Below the pieces are notes generated by a model. It was not told where the DNA came from and ran no database searches. It worked only from the letters and a program-made list of their open reading frames with translations. Shown in pieces: positions 9,732 through 17,443 of a stretch of DNA of 64,000 nucleotides. The stretch's first letter is position 1, and the number at the start of each line of letters is the position of its first letter. The translations under genes and the position numbers were made by a program. This stretch comes from CAYTIB01 sp964437725 (GTDB lineage: Bacteria; UBA8248; JACPRG01; G963555815), in assembly GCA_964437725.1 (NCBI GenBank), contig CAYTIB010000026.1:62001-126000 (forward strand). Direction: 5' to 3'.

Positions 9732-10679
9732 CTAATTTTCTTCTTCTGTCACCAACTGAACGAAAATATCTTCGAGGGTCATTGAAACGGGCTTAAGGGC
9801 TATCAATCCCCAACCATTCCCACACACTGCAGCAGCCATTTCCCGTCTCATATCGCTATCAGGTTGTGTTTCTACGTGGAAAACCGTAGAGCCAGAACTG
9901 CCCGAAGATTTCCGCTGTAACGAAACCGCAACAACCGACGGGACTGATAGGATTTTTTCTTGGACCTGATCAGTCGGTCCCTCCACTTCAATTTCTACCA
10001 GGGATTTCTGTTGTAATTGCCGAGTAAGATTTTCCGGCGTGTCCTGGCTGATGACTTGACCTTTATTGATGATGATGACCCGTGAGCACGTCATACTGAC
10101 TTCAGGCAGGATGTGCGTGCAAAGGATTATAGTCCGGCTTCCCGCTAGTTCTCGGATGAGATCCCTAATTTCAATGATCTGCTTGGGATCTAAGCCCGTT
10201 GTTGGCTCATCAAGAATCAAGATCTCCGGGTCGTTCAAAAGGGCCTGGGTGAGGCCAACTCGTTGGCGGTACCCCTTAGACAGATTTCCAATAATCCGAT
10301 CTGCAACCTCCTTGATTCCTGTAAGAGGCATCAACTTATCGATCTGATGTCTTTTTTTCTTGCGATCCATACCCTTCAGATCGCCAACAAAGTTGAGGTA
10401 ATCCCGCACAGTTAAATCTAGGTAGATAGGAACATTTTCAGGCAAGTAGCCCAATCGACGACGAACTTCCAAGGGAGATTTGAAAACATCAAACCCGCCA
10501 ACAGTTGCAGTTCCCGAGGTAGCGGGCATATAACAGGTGAGAATACGCATAGTCGTACTCTTCCCTGCTCCGTTGGGGCCGAGGAAACCCACGATCTGTC
10601 CTGGCTCAATGTCGAAGGTCACATTTTGGATCCCCGGCACGGGCCCATAAAACTTACTCAGATTCTTAACCTGAATCAT
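9732..10679 (-). CDS. ABC transporter ATPase (GldA/CcmA type)
   Basis: The 315-residue nucleotide-binding subunit of the Gld-like transporter. Walker A is GPNGAGKST (residues about 35-43), the signature is LSKGYRQRVGLTQAL, and Walker B is ILILDEPTTGLDP. The C-terminal 90 residues form the usual extra domain of ABC-2 exporter ATPases. It is the first gene of the four-gene set and follows groEL's stop by 57 bases on the same strand, so read-through from groEL is possible. Substrate cannot be deduced. Confidence 0.92.
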   Translation of the reverse strand: MIQVKNLSKFYGPVPGIQNVTFDIEPGQIVGFLGPNGAGKSTTMRILTCYMPATSGTATVGGFDVFKSPLEVRRRLGYLPENVPIYLDLTVRDYLNFVGDLKGMDRKKKRHQIDKLMPLTGIKEVADRIIGNLSKGYRQRVGLTQALLNDPEILILDEPTTGLDPKQIIEIRDLIRELAGSRTIILCTHILPEVSMTCSRVIIINKGQVISQDTPENLTRQLQQKSLVEIEVEGPTDQVQEKILSVPSVVAVSLQRKSSGSSGSTVFHVETQPDSDMRREMAAAVCGNGWGLIALKPVSMTLEDIFVQLVTEEEN

Positions 10680-10736
10680 GCAACCTATTCCTTCCCACTC
10701 ACCACCCGGTTTTCGAGTGCGAGCTTATCCAAAGAA

Positions 10737-12377
10737 TTAATGGGTGTGGCTATGACCATGACCAGCATGAGGGGAGCCACCGCTTTCTTCATCCTCATCC
10801 TCTTCAGGTTTATCGGTCACTAATAGCTCTGTCGTCAATAGAAGACCGGCAAGGCTAGCAGCGTTCTGAAGCGCGGAACGAGTTACTTTCACAGGGTCAA
10901 TAATCCCGGATTTTTCAAGATTCTCCATTTCTCCGGTAGCCGCATTAAACCCTACCGAACCTTTTGCCTTTTCGACATCATGCAAAACCACAGCTCCTTC
11001 GTAACCTCCATTCTGAGCAAGGACACGAATAGGATCACCCAATGCTCCCCGGACAACCTTCACACCGAAATTTTGGTCACCCGAGAGTTCCAGCCCATCC
11101 AATGATTTGATTGCCCGCACCAGAGCCACTCCACCACCAACCACAATACCCTCTTCCAGTGCCGCCCGCGTTGCGTTAAGCGAGTCTTCCACCCGTGCCT
11201 TTTTCTCTTTCATTTCCGTTTCTGTGACCGCACCAACCTGAATTTTTGCGACTCCCCCGGATAGCTTAGCGAGACGCTCCTGGAGTTTTTCACGGTCATA
11301 ATCAGATGTTGTATCCTCAATCTGGGCGCGAATTTGCTCACACCGTCCTTTCAAGGCTTTGGCAGTTCCAGCACCCTCAACTATAACCGTGTCCTCTTTG
11401 TCTATAATGATCCGCTTTGCTCGACCAAGATCTTCTAAAGGAACAGAGTCCAACTTCATACCAAGATCTTCGGAGACCATCCGTCCGCCCGTCAGAAGCG
11501 CGATATCCTCTAGCATTTCCTTGCGGCGATCTCCATAACCTGGTGCCTTGACCGCAGCAACCTTAAGTGTCCCACGCAGCTTATTTACCACAAGGGTGGC
11601 TAGCGCCTCTCCCTCCACATCCTCTGCGATGATTAGAAAGGAACGCCCAGTTCCGGAGACCTTTTCCAAAATGGGAAGGAGGTCATTCACATTGGAAATT
11701 TTTTTCTCATGTATCAACAGGGATACGTCTTCGAGTTCGCACTCCAATCGGTCCGGATTCGTCACAAAATGAGGTGAAAGATAACCCCTATCAAATTGCA
11801 TCCCCTCGACTACCTCGAGGGACATCTCGAGACCTTTACCCTCCTCCGTGGTAATCACACCATCTCGTCCAACTTTGTCGAACGCGGTTGCGAGAATTTC
11901 CCCAATCGCCTCTTCGCCATTAGCCGAAACGGTACCTACTTCAGCAATCTGTTCCGTCCCCTTCACTTGGCGGCTTTGCTTCTTCAGGTTTGACACCACT
12001 GCCTCCACAGCAACATCAATGCCACGCTTGACATCCACAGGATTGGCTTGGGCCGAAATAAACTTTAGGCCCATCCGGTAGATGGATTCGGCCAAAATTG
12101 TGGCCGTTGTTGTTCCGTCTCCCGCATCATCGTTGGTTTTCGCAGCCACCTCTTTCACCATCTGCGCGCCCATGTTCTCAAAGGGCTCTGGCAGATCAAT
12201 TTCCCTGGCGACCGTTGCACCATCTTTAGTCACCGTCGGCGAACCCCATTTAGTTCCCAATACAACCGTGCGACCAGCTGGGCCCAGAGTCGTCTCCACG
12301 GCTCGGGTTAACTGATCAATACCCGACAAAATTTCAGACCGGGCTTTATCTTCATAAGCTAATTCTTTGACCGCCAT
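10737..12377 (-). CDS. groEL: Chaperonin GroEL with a histidine-rich tail
   Basis: The 546-residue 60-kDa chaperonin that folds proteins in an ATP-driven double ring. The ATP site (ETTLGPAGRTVVLG and VAAKTNDDAGDGTTTATILAE) and the apical and equatorial regions are all normal. The C-terminus is not: in place of the usual GGM repeats it ends ESGGSPHAGHGHSHTH, with five histidines in the last eleven residues. A good GGGGGAGA ribosome binding site precedes the ATG. No groES is present upstream or anywhere else in the window. It is the fourth gene after the CIRCE element at 15765-15791, 94 bases downstream of the cyclase gene. Confidence 0.97.
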   Translation of the reverse strand: MAVKELAYEDKARSEILSGIDQLTRAVETTLGPAGRTVVLGTKWGSPTVTKDGATVAREIDLPEPFENMGAQMVKEVAAKTNDDAGDGTTTATILAESIYRMGLKFISAQANPVDVKRGIDVAVEAVVSNLKKQSRQVKGTEQIAEVGTVSANGEEAIGEILATAFDKVGRDGVITTEEGKGLEMSLEVVEGMQFDRGYLSPHFVTNPDRLECELEDVSLLIHEKKISNVNDLLPILEKVSGTGRSFLIIAEDVEGEALATLVVNKLRGTLKVAAVKAPGYGDRRKEMLEDIALLTGGRMVSEDLGMKLDSVPLEDLGRAKRIIIDKEDTVIVEGAGTAKALKGRCEQIRAQIEDTTSDYDREKLQERLAKLSGGVAKIQVGAVTETEMKEKKARVEDSLNATRAALEEGIVVGGGVALVRAIKSLDGLELSGDQNFGVKVVRGALGDPIRVLAQNGGYEGAVVLHDVEKAKGSVGFNAATGEMENLEKSGIIDPVKVTRSALQNAASLAGLLLTTELLVTDKPEEDEDEESGGSPHAGHGHSHTH

Positions 12378-12471
12378 AATTTATATCTCCCCCTTAAACT
12401 AAGACTCAAAAACTATGAACATGTGAACCCGAAGGTCAGATTTGATTACTTAAGAACTCGCGCCTTAATAA

Positions 12472-13548
12472 TTACGGCTCCAAGTTGTTCTCCCCCTCCG
12501 TAAGGCTAGGCGCCTGGCGAAACCTTTCCAATGTCATCATAACCTTGCCACCGCGAAAAACCGTCACGGTTCCCGTAGATTCTGAAATAGTGAGTGCCAA
12601 CGCTTTGGTAACCGAGGTAATGGCGGCAGCGGCAGCGTGCCTAGACCCCAAACCAGGTGGCAACCCATCGCCGTTATAGGCAGCGTTCAGGTGTCGGCCC
12701 GCTGCGAGTAAAACACCATCTTTCCTAATCAGAAATGCGCCATCGAGCGAGGAAAATTCTTTGACCGTTTCCCGTAAGTGGGGATCCAGAATGTTCCGAC
12801 GGGTTACCGGGTGACCCTCAAATGGGTTAATGATGATTTGCCGGGAGTAACGTAAGACTTCCTCAGTATCCCCAACCACAAAAATGGACCCTATTGGTCG
12901 TCCCTCCCGCCCCTCGTTCGCCAACTCTAGCGCCATGGTCAACGTAGCCTCAAAAACCTTGGAGTCAATCTTCTTTGATCGGGACAACTGCTCCGGAAGA
13001 TGCATCGTCTCGAATTCATCGCCAACATCCAGAACAACGAGCGTGTCGGTGGTATGACGGTTCACACGTCCCACGAGACACAGAATACGATCTCCCACAC
13101 CCAACATGCGTTCGGTTAGAGCCATGACCACAGCGAGCTTGACCTGATCCATTCGACTAAGATCGATATCCGGCACACGAATGATATTCTTGGAGTGATT
13201 CTTACAAACATCTTCCTCGTCGTCATTCTTTGCGACCAAGATCAAGCTAGGCCCGCCCTGAAGCGACTGCAGGAGAGTGGGCGCTGTGGATACGGATTGA
13301 GCGTAGATAAATACAGCATCGATTTCGAGCTGTTTGGCCATCCGCAAGGCAGCAGCTACCAGGGATCGAGTTGGATCTTCTCGTACTGGCAGCTTTTCGG
13401 ATTTTATTGGCCGCCGAACCTTCGTCGCCGTTCCTGTCGCGGCACCCTTACGAACTCGCTCTTTACTATCACCCTTCTTCCTCCCATTTGTCTTAACTGC
13501 CTCATATTCAACCAAGGCGGGGGAAGACTTTTTAGTTGTTCGTGCCAT
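12472..13548 (-). CDS. Diadenylate cyclase with pyruvate-kinase-like domain (DacZ type)
   Basis: Predicted to condense two ATP into cyclic di-AMP. After a basic, low-complexity N-terminus (residues 1-55), residues 62-190 resemble the pyruvate kinase C-terminal alpha/beta domain (AKQLEIDAVFIYAQS and following strands). Residues 215-345 form a DAC domain with its two signature motifs, LDGAFLIRKDG (269-271 DGA) and GSRHAAAAA (301-309), the RHR-type ATP site. This two-domain order is that of archaeal DacZ rather than CdaA or DisA. ATG at 13548 lies two bases after the previous stop with GAGG upstream; a TTG two codons earlier is possible. Coupling to the upstream gene and groEL downstream suggests a stress-related signal. 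Activity is inferred, not shown. Confidence 0.82.
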   Translation of the reverse strand: MARTTKKSSPALVEYEAVKTNGRKKGDSKERVRKGAATGTATKVRRPIKSEKLPVREDPTRSLVAAALRMAKQLEIDAVFIYAQSVSTAPTLLQSLQGGPSLILVAKNDDEEDVCKNHSKNIIRVPDIDLSRMDQVKLAVVMALTERMLGVGDRILCLVGRVNRHTTDTLVVLDVGDEFETMHLPEQLSRSKKIDSKVFEATLTMALELANEGREGRPIGSIFVVGDTEEVLRYSRQIIINPFEGHPVTRRNILDPHLRETVKEFSSLDGAFLIRKDGVLLAAGRHLNAAYNGDGLPPGLGSRHAAAAAITSVTKALALTISESTGTVTVFRGGKVMMTLERFRQAPSLTEGENNLEP

Positions 13549-13550
13549 AC

Positions 13551-14063
13551 TCAATCCTCAGACTGCAATACCGGACAACGCGTTAGAACCTGAAGCAGGT
13601 CTCTACGCCCACGTGCCTCTTCACTTGCGATGTTTTCCAAACGGTGAGCCAAGCTTTCTCGCCCCTCCAAAGCTGCAAGAGAAGCCGCACGAATATATCC
13701 GATCTCTAAATCCTTCTTAACTTCCATAGAAAGCAAAAGAGCCGTGTGAATGCTAGTTCCCTTCTGTAACAACGAATGCGATGTCTCAGGACGTTCCGGT
13801 GTAAACGTATCCATATCAGTTAATACTTCTGACAGTATCCGAGCGTGAGACTCATCTTCGGTTCCCAAATTTGAGACCTGTTCCATATGAGGATGCTCCC
13901 AACCCGCTCCCGTAGCACTGGAAAGAGCCTTCAACTGTTGAGACAAAGCTTTCTCCCTTAGATATGCCTTCTTAAGGTCTACGTAAAGCTCCGGCTCCTC
14001 TCCAGGTTCCGGTGCGAGACGTGCTACCGTGTTGTCTTGTTGCTCCCGAAAGGGAATAGTCAT
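13551..14063 (-). CDS. Helical protein, possibly ferritin/rubrerythrin-like
   Basis: A 170-residue mainly helical protein starting at ATG 14063, which has GTGAGG upstream and lies 13 bases after the htrA stop. The spacing of acidic and histidine residues is loosely that of a ferritin-like four-helix bundle: an E in YLREKALSQQL, ESHARIL (an ExxH pair) and E in SMEVKKDLEIGY. The last helix has EEARGRRD, where a histidine would be expected, so a di-iron site would be incomplete. Function is therefore uncertain. Its position between a periplasmic-type protease and the cyclase, with almost no spacing, makes it part of the same stress operon. Confidence 0.55.
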   Translation of the reverse strand: MTIPFREQQDNTVARLAPEPGEEPELYVDLKKAYLREKALSQQLKALSSATGAGWEHPHMEQVSNLGTEDESHARILSEVLTDMDTFTPERPETSHSLLQKGTSIHTALLLSMEVKKDLEIGYIRAASLAALEGRESLAHRLENIASEEARGRRDLLQVLTRCPVLQSED

Positions 14064-14076
14064 GAAGAAAAAGACC

Positions 14077-15489
14077 TCACTTATTAGGAACAATTATGTA
14101 TCGCTTGCTCTCGCCCCGCTGAATGAAAAATAATGGATCATCACTACCCTTAGTCACACTTCCCTTGGACACAACCTCATTAAGATCATCGACAGACCGT
14201 ATTGCTTTTTTGTTAACTTCCAAAATAATATCCCCTGCTCGGATTCCGCCTCGGGCTGCAGGACTGCCTTGAACCACATCGATTACCAAGACTCCCTGAC
14301 CGCCTTTGATCCCTAGCTGCTTTGCCTGCTCATCAGGGACTGGACGAAGCCTCAGGCCCAAGGTCACCGCGGTGTCACCCGATGCCTTCGAGGATCGGGG
14401 CTTCTCAGATTGTTTTCCAACCTTTACTTTCAAAACAACCTCTTTTCCCCTACGAAGAACTTTCATACGAACCATTTTACCAACCGCGGTTTTTCCAACC
14501 CTTCGTACCAACTCTGCTACGTCTTGAATCTTCGCGTCGTCGAATGTGACGATCACGTCTCCCTTCTGCACGCCAGCTCGGTTGGCAGGAGAGTCTTTCG
14601 TAACATCCGAAACCAACGCACCCACAGCCTTCTTCATACCAAATCTTTTGGCCAATTCCGGAGTCAGGTTTTGAATATGGACTCCCAGAAAACCCCGCAC
14701 CACAGTGCCAGTTTCCCGAAGTTGGCCAATAAGCTTTTTGGCCATATTGGCAGGAATCGCAAATCCAATGCCGGTCCCCCCTGCAATGATGGCTGTGTTA
14801 ATTCCTACAACCTTCCCATCCGTGTTAAAAAGTGGCCCCCCGGAGTTTCCTTGATTGATTGAAGCATCGGTTTGAATAAAATCGTCATACGGCCCTGCAC
14901 CGATAACACGACCTTTCGCACTTACAATACCTGCGGTAACAGTATGGGAAAGCCCAAATGGATTTCCGATTGCCATCACCCAATCGCCGACTCGCAGTGC
15001 ACTCGAATCACCAAACTCAGTGAAAGGCAAAACTTCCTTCGACTCGATCTTTATGAGGGCCAGATCAGTCTTGGGGTCCCTACCAATTAACTTCGCCTCA
15101 TATTCTTTCCCGCTTTCCAACTTCACTTTGATTTCACTAGCCTTTTCGACGACGTGATTATTAGAAACAATATAACCATCCGGACTGATAATAAATCCAG
15201 ATCCAATAGCTCTATTTCGAAACTCGCGCGGTGTGCGATCACCGAAAAAACGTTTAAAAAAATCTTCGAATTGATCATTGGGTCGTCTACCAAATGGGCT
15301 TCCCCGGTTGGGTGAGCCCGTTCGCTGTTCGACAATTGTCACTTGGATGTTAACGACCGTGGGCTTCAAACGTTCGACTAGCTCTGCGAAGCTATCGGGT
15401 CGTCTCTCTGCCAAACCAAGACCGGAGGTCAAAAATATGGCGACAGTAACAACACAAGAAGGGATAAACCCCCTTAAAGCACGAATCAT
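14077..15489 (-). CDS. DegP/HtrA-family serine protease with two PDZ domains
   Basis: An envelope quality-control protease/chaperone of 470 residues. It has a signal peptide (residues 1-27), a trypsin-like domain with the complete triad H112 (SNNHVVE), D142 (KTDLALIKI) and S216 (NQGNSGGPL), then two PDZ domains (about 255-345 and 370-465; FLGVHIQNLT and GVLVIDVVQGSPA). The ATG at 15489 has GGGAGAG nine bases upstream; an in-frame TTG at 15507 is less likely. It is the first full-size gene after the promoter and CIRCE at 15729-15791 and is followed closely by three more genes, so heat-shock control by HrcA is inferred. Confidence 0.93.
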   Translation of the reverse strand: MIRALRGFIPSCVVTVAIFLTSGLGLAERRPDSFAELVERLKPTVVNIQVTIVEQRTGSPNRGSPFGRRPNDQFEDFFKRFFGDRTPREFRNRAIGSGFIISPDGYIVSNNHVVEKASEIKVKLESGKEYEAKLIGRDPKTDLALIKIESKEVLPFTEFGDSSALRVGDWVMAIGNPFGLSHTVTAGIVSAKGRVIGAGPYDDFIQTDASINQGNSGGPLFNTDGKVVGINTAIIAGGTGIGFAIPANMAKKLIGQLRETGTVVRGFLGVHIQNLTPELAKRFGMKKAVGALVSDVTKDSPANRAGVQKGDVIVTFDDAKIQDVAELVRRVGKTAVGKMVRMKVLRRGKEVVLKVKVGKQSEKPRSSKASGDTAVTLGLRLRPVPDEQAKQLGIKGGQGVLVIDVVQGSPAARGGIRAGDIILEVNKKAIRSVDDLNEVVSKGSVTKGSDDPLFFIQRGESKRYIIVPNK

Positions 15490-15614
15490 ACCTAGTAACT
15501 CTCCCAAACCTCATCACAATATCGAACTAACGAAGAGCACCAACTCAAAGTCCTTTTAGGTTCCCAACACTATTTAGGCCTATTAGAGGAAACCTTCAAT
15601 AATGATTAATAGAT

Positions 15615-15692
15615 TTAACTCTTCGGCCCCTCTAATAAAGACCAGATCGGTACATTTTCAATGTCCTGGCCCGCACGCACCCCCTGGTCCAA
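15615..15692 (-). CDS. Possible 25-codon leader ORF
   Basis: In the long leader of the htrA operon a TTG codon at 15692 is preceded by GAGGAGG at ideal spacing and opens a 25-codon frame ending in TAA. The peptide would begin MDQGVRAGQDIENV and contains one Trp. There is no homology I recognise; it is kept only because of the strong ribosome binding site in a region without other genes. It could equally be an unused Shine-Dalgarno-like sequence in a structured leader. Confidence 0.3.
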   Translation of the reverse strand: MDQGVRAGQDIENVPIWSLLEGPKS

Positions 15693-15728
15693 CGATTCCT
15701 CCTCAAATACCCAAGGATTTTCAGCAGA

Positions 15729-15757
15729 AATATAGTCATTCCGCAATTATGAATCAA
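15729..15757 (-). promoter_or_regulatory. Sigma70-type promoter of the htrA operon
   Basis: On the minus strand TTGATT (15752-15757) and TATATT (15729-15734) are separated by exactly 17 bases, which predicts a start near 15722 and a leader of about 230 bases before htrA. It is the best promoter pair in the 429-base gap between htrA and the permease gene; the remaining bases up to 15937 show no gene. Confidence 0.6.
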
Positions 15758-15764
15758 GAGATTT

Positions 15765-15791
15765 TTAGCACTCCTAAAGGCAGAGTGCTAA
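15765..15791 (-). promoter_or_regulatory. CIRCE operator (HrcA binding site)
   Basis: A perfect CIRCE inverted repeat: TTAGCACTC, nine bases, GAGTGCTAA. This is the operator of the heat-shock repressor HrcA. It lies seven bases upstream of the -35 box of the minus-strand promoter, somewhat further upstream than the usual position over or after the promoter. The only sensible target is the minus-strand run htrA to groEL, since no plus-strand gene starts within 37 kb to the right. Confidence 0.93.
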
Positions 15792-15937
15792 ATGCTCTGA
15801 CAATTCATTGCATATTTTAAGTCGCAACCGTTACGGTCTGGCCGGACAGCCATTTGGGATATTAGTTTGACTCACCCGTGGAATCCCATCCTTAGTTTAT
15901 GCAGATACGATGGAGGTTTCCTATAGCTAATCAAATT

Positions 15938-16678
15938 TCAAACGTACCTCCAACGACAGACTCGCTTTTCGGCCTGCTCTAAAATTTCATAGAGGAGAAC
16001 ACCGAGCAAGCTCATGGCGAGGATACCAGCATACATCTCCAGGTAATTGATCCTGGCCCAGGCATCCTGGATGAAATAGCCCAAACCTCGGCGAGCCCCA
16101 ATGGTTTCAACGAAAAACAGGACTGCCACCGATGTCCCCACACTGATACGTAAAGAGGTCATGAGCTCCGCCACACTCGCGGGCAAAACAACGTGCCGCA
16201 AGACATCCCAGTTCTGAGCATTTAACGAACGAACCGACAGAAAATATTCTTCGTTAATCCCGCGGACGGCATCCCGAACGGTAACCAAAATCTGAAATAC
16301 CAAAATAAGAGCAACCACGGCGATCTTCGATGCGTTCCCCAACCCTAAGAACAAGAGAATAATTGGCAAAAGAACAATCTTCGGAATGGGATAGGTCAGA
16401 TAAACAGCAGGGGCCATGTAGGCGTCTACCTTCGGGAGAAGACCCATCAATAAACCCAGTGGGAGACCTGCTGCGACAGCTAGAATGATAGCCGCTGTGA
16501 CGCGATAAACGCTTACTCCAAAATGCAAGGGGAGATCCTCTCCGATTAGAACAAAAAACTGAATCATGACCCGCCATGGTTCTGGAAGTGCCTCGTTTTG
16601 CAAAACTAGAGCTAGTAGCTCCCACACTAGAATCAGTACAGCCGCAGTAAAGAGATACCTAACCCAACGTTTCATCAC
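15938..16678 (-). CDS. ABC transporter permease, NitT/TauT type
   Basis: A 246-residue inner-membrane permease with six predicted helices of the BPD_transp_1 family (SsuC/TauC/ThiX-like). The EAA loop can be read near residues 145-170 (RSLNAQNWDVLRHVVLPAS). The N-terminal helix is followed by LPEPWRVMIQF, typical of this family. Its start overlaps the ATPase stop by four bases, so the two are coupled. Substrate is not determined by sequence; sulfonates, nitrate, pyrimidine and aromatic acids all occur in the family. Confidence 0.9.
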   Translation of the reverse strand: MMKRWVRYLFTAAVLILVWELLALVLQNEALPEPWRVMIQFFVLIGEDLPLHFGVSVYRVTAAIILAVAAGLPLGLLMGLLPKVDAYMAPAVYLTYPIPKIVLLPIILLFLGLGNASKIAVVALILVFQILVTVRDAVRGINEEYFLSVRSLNAQNWDVLRHVVLPASVAELMTSLRISVGTSVAVLFFVETIGARRGLGYFIQDAWARINYLEMYAGILAMSLLGVLLYEILEQAEKRVCRWRYV

Positions 16679-17409
16679 CCTTTTCCCATAAGCAGATCAC
16701 GGAGCCGGTTGCAGGTGGTTTGATAATCTGGTTGGCTTCTATAGTCCTCTTCCCCAACACGTGAGTTGTCGAGGATTTCCTGAACCTGGGCTGGACCACC
16801 GGAAAGGATCGCCACTTTTTGGCCCAGGAAAGCCGCCTCGGTTATGCTGTGACTCACGAAAATGAGTGTCATACTCTTTTCCCGCCATAAAGACAGCAAG
16901 AGGTTTTGATGCGCCTCTCGGGTCAAAGCATCTAAAGAAGATAGCGGCTCATCCATTATCAGTACATCGGGGTCTAAAGCCAGAGCCCGCGCAATGGCAA
17001 CACGTTGTCTTTGCCCACCTGAAATTTGGCTGGGGTATCGATCTCGAAGAGCCAAAATTCCTAGCTCGTCGAGAATTTCGCTAACTCGATTAGTGCGTTC
17101 CGCAACCGGCATACCCCGAATCCGAAGACCCAGAGCAGCATTTTCGAATACAGTTTTCCAGGGGAAAAGACCATAATGCTGGAGGATAACAGAGGTTTTT
17201 TCACGCGGTCCACAAACCTCAACACCACCAATTATAACTCGACCAGCACCAGGGCTCCGCAGACCTGCTAAATTGTAAAGCAGGGTAGTTTTTCCACAAC
17301 CAGAAGGCCCAATAACCGCCAGGCTGCCTCCGGAGGGTAAAGAAAAGGTTATATCCTCCAAGACGGGATGATCATTGTAAGAAAAAGAAAGATGTTCAAC
17401 TTGTATCAT
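16675..17409 (-). CDS. ABC transporter ATPase, NitT/TauT type
   Basis: A 244-residue importer ATPase. Walker A is GPSGCGKTT, the Q-loop region LQHYGLFPWKTVFEN is typical of the SsuB/TauB group, the signature is ISGGQRQRVAIARAL, and Walker B is VLIMDEPLSSLD. It starts 34 bases after the substrate-binding protein stop and overlaps the permease start, forming a standard importer with both. Confidence 0.93.
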   Translation of the reverse strand: MIQVEHLSFSYNDHPVLEDITFSLPSGGSLAVIGPSGCGKTTLLYNLAGLRSPGAGRVIIGGVEVCGPREKTSVILQHYGLFPWKTVFENAALGLRIRGMPVAERTNRVSEILDELGILALRDRYPSQISGGQRQRVAIARALALDPDVLIMDEPLSSLDALTREAHQNLLLSLWREKSMTLIFVSHSITEAAFLGQKVAILSGGPAQVQEILDNSRVGEEDYRSQPDYQTTCNRLRDLLMGKG

Positions 17410-17443
17410 TGGTAAAATCAGGTCGCCGCCTTTTTTGGGTAAC

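Noticed and set aside
15602..15820. A 72-codon plus-strand open frame covering the CIRCE region
   Set aside because: It has no ribosome binding site, an unusual composition, and contains the CIRCE operator and the minus-strand promoter; it is a chance frame.
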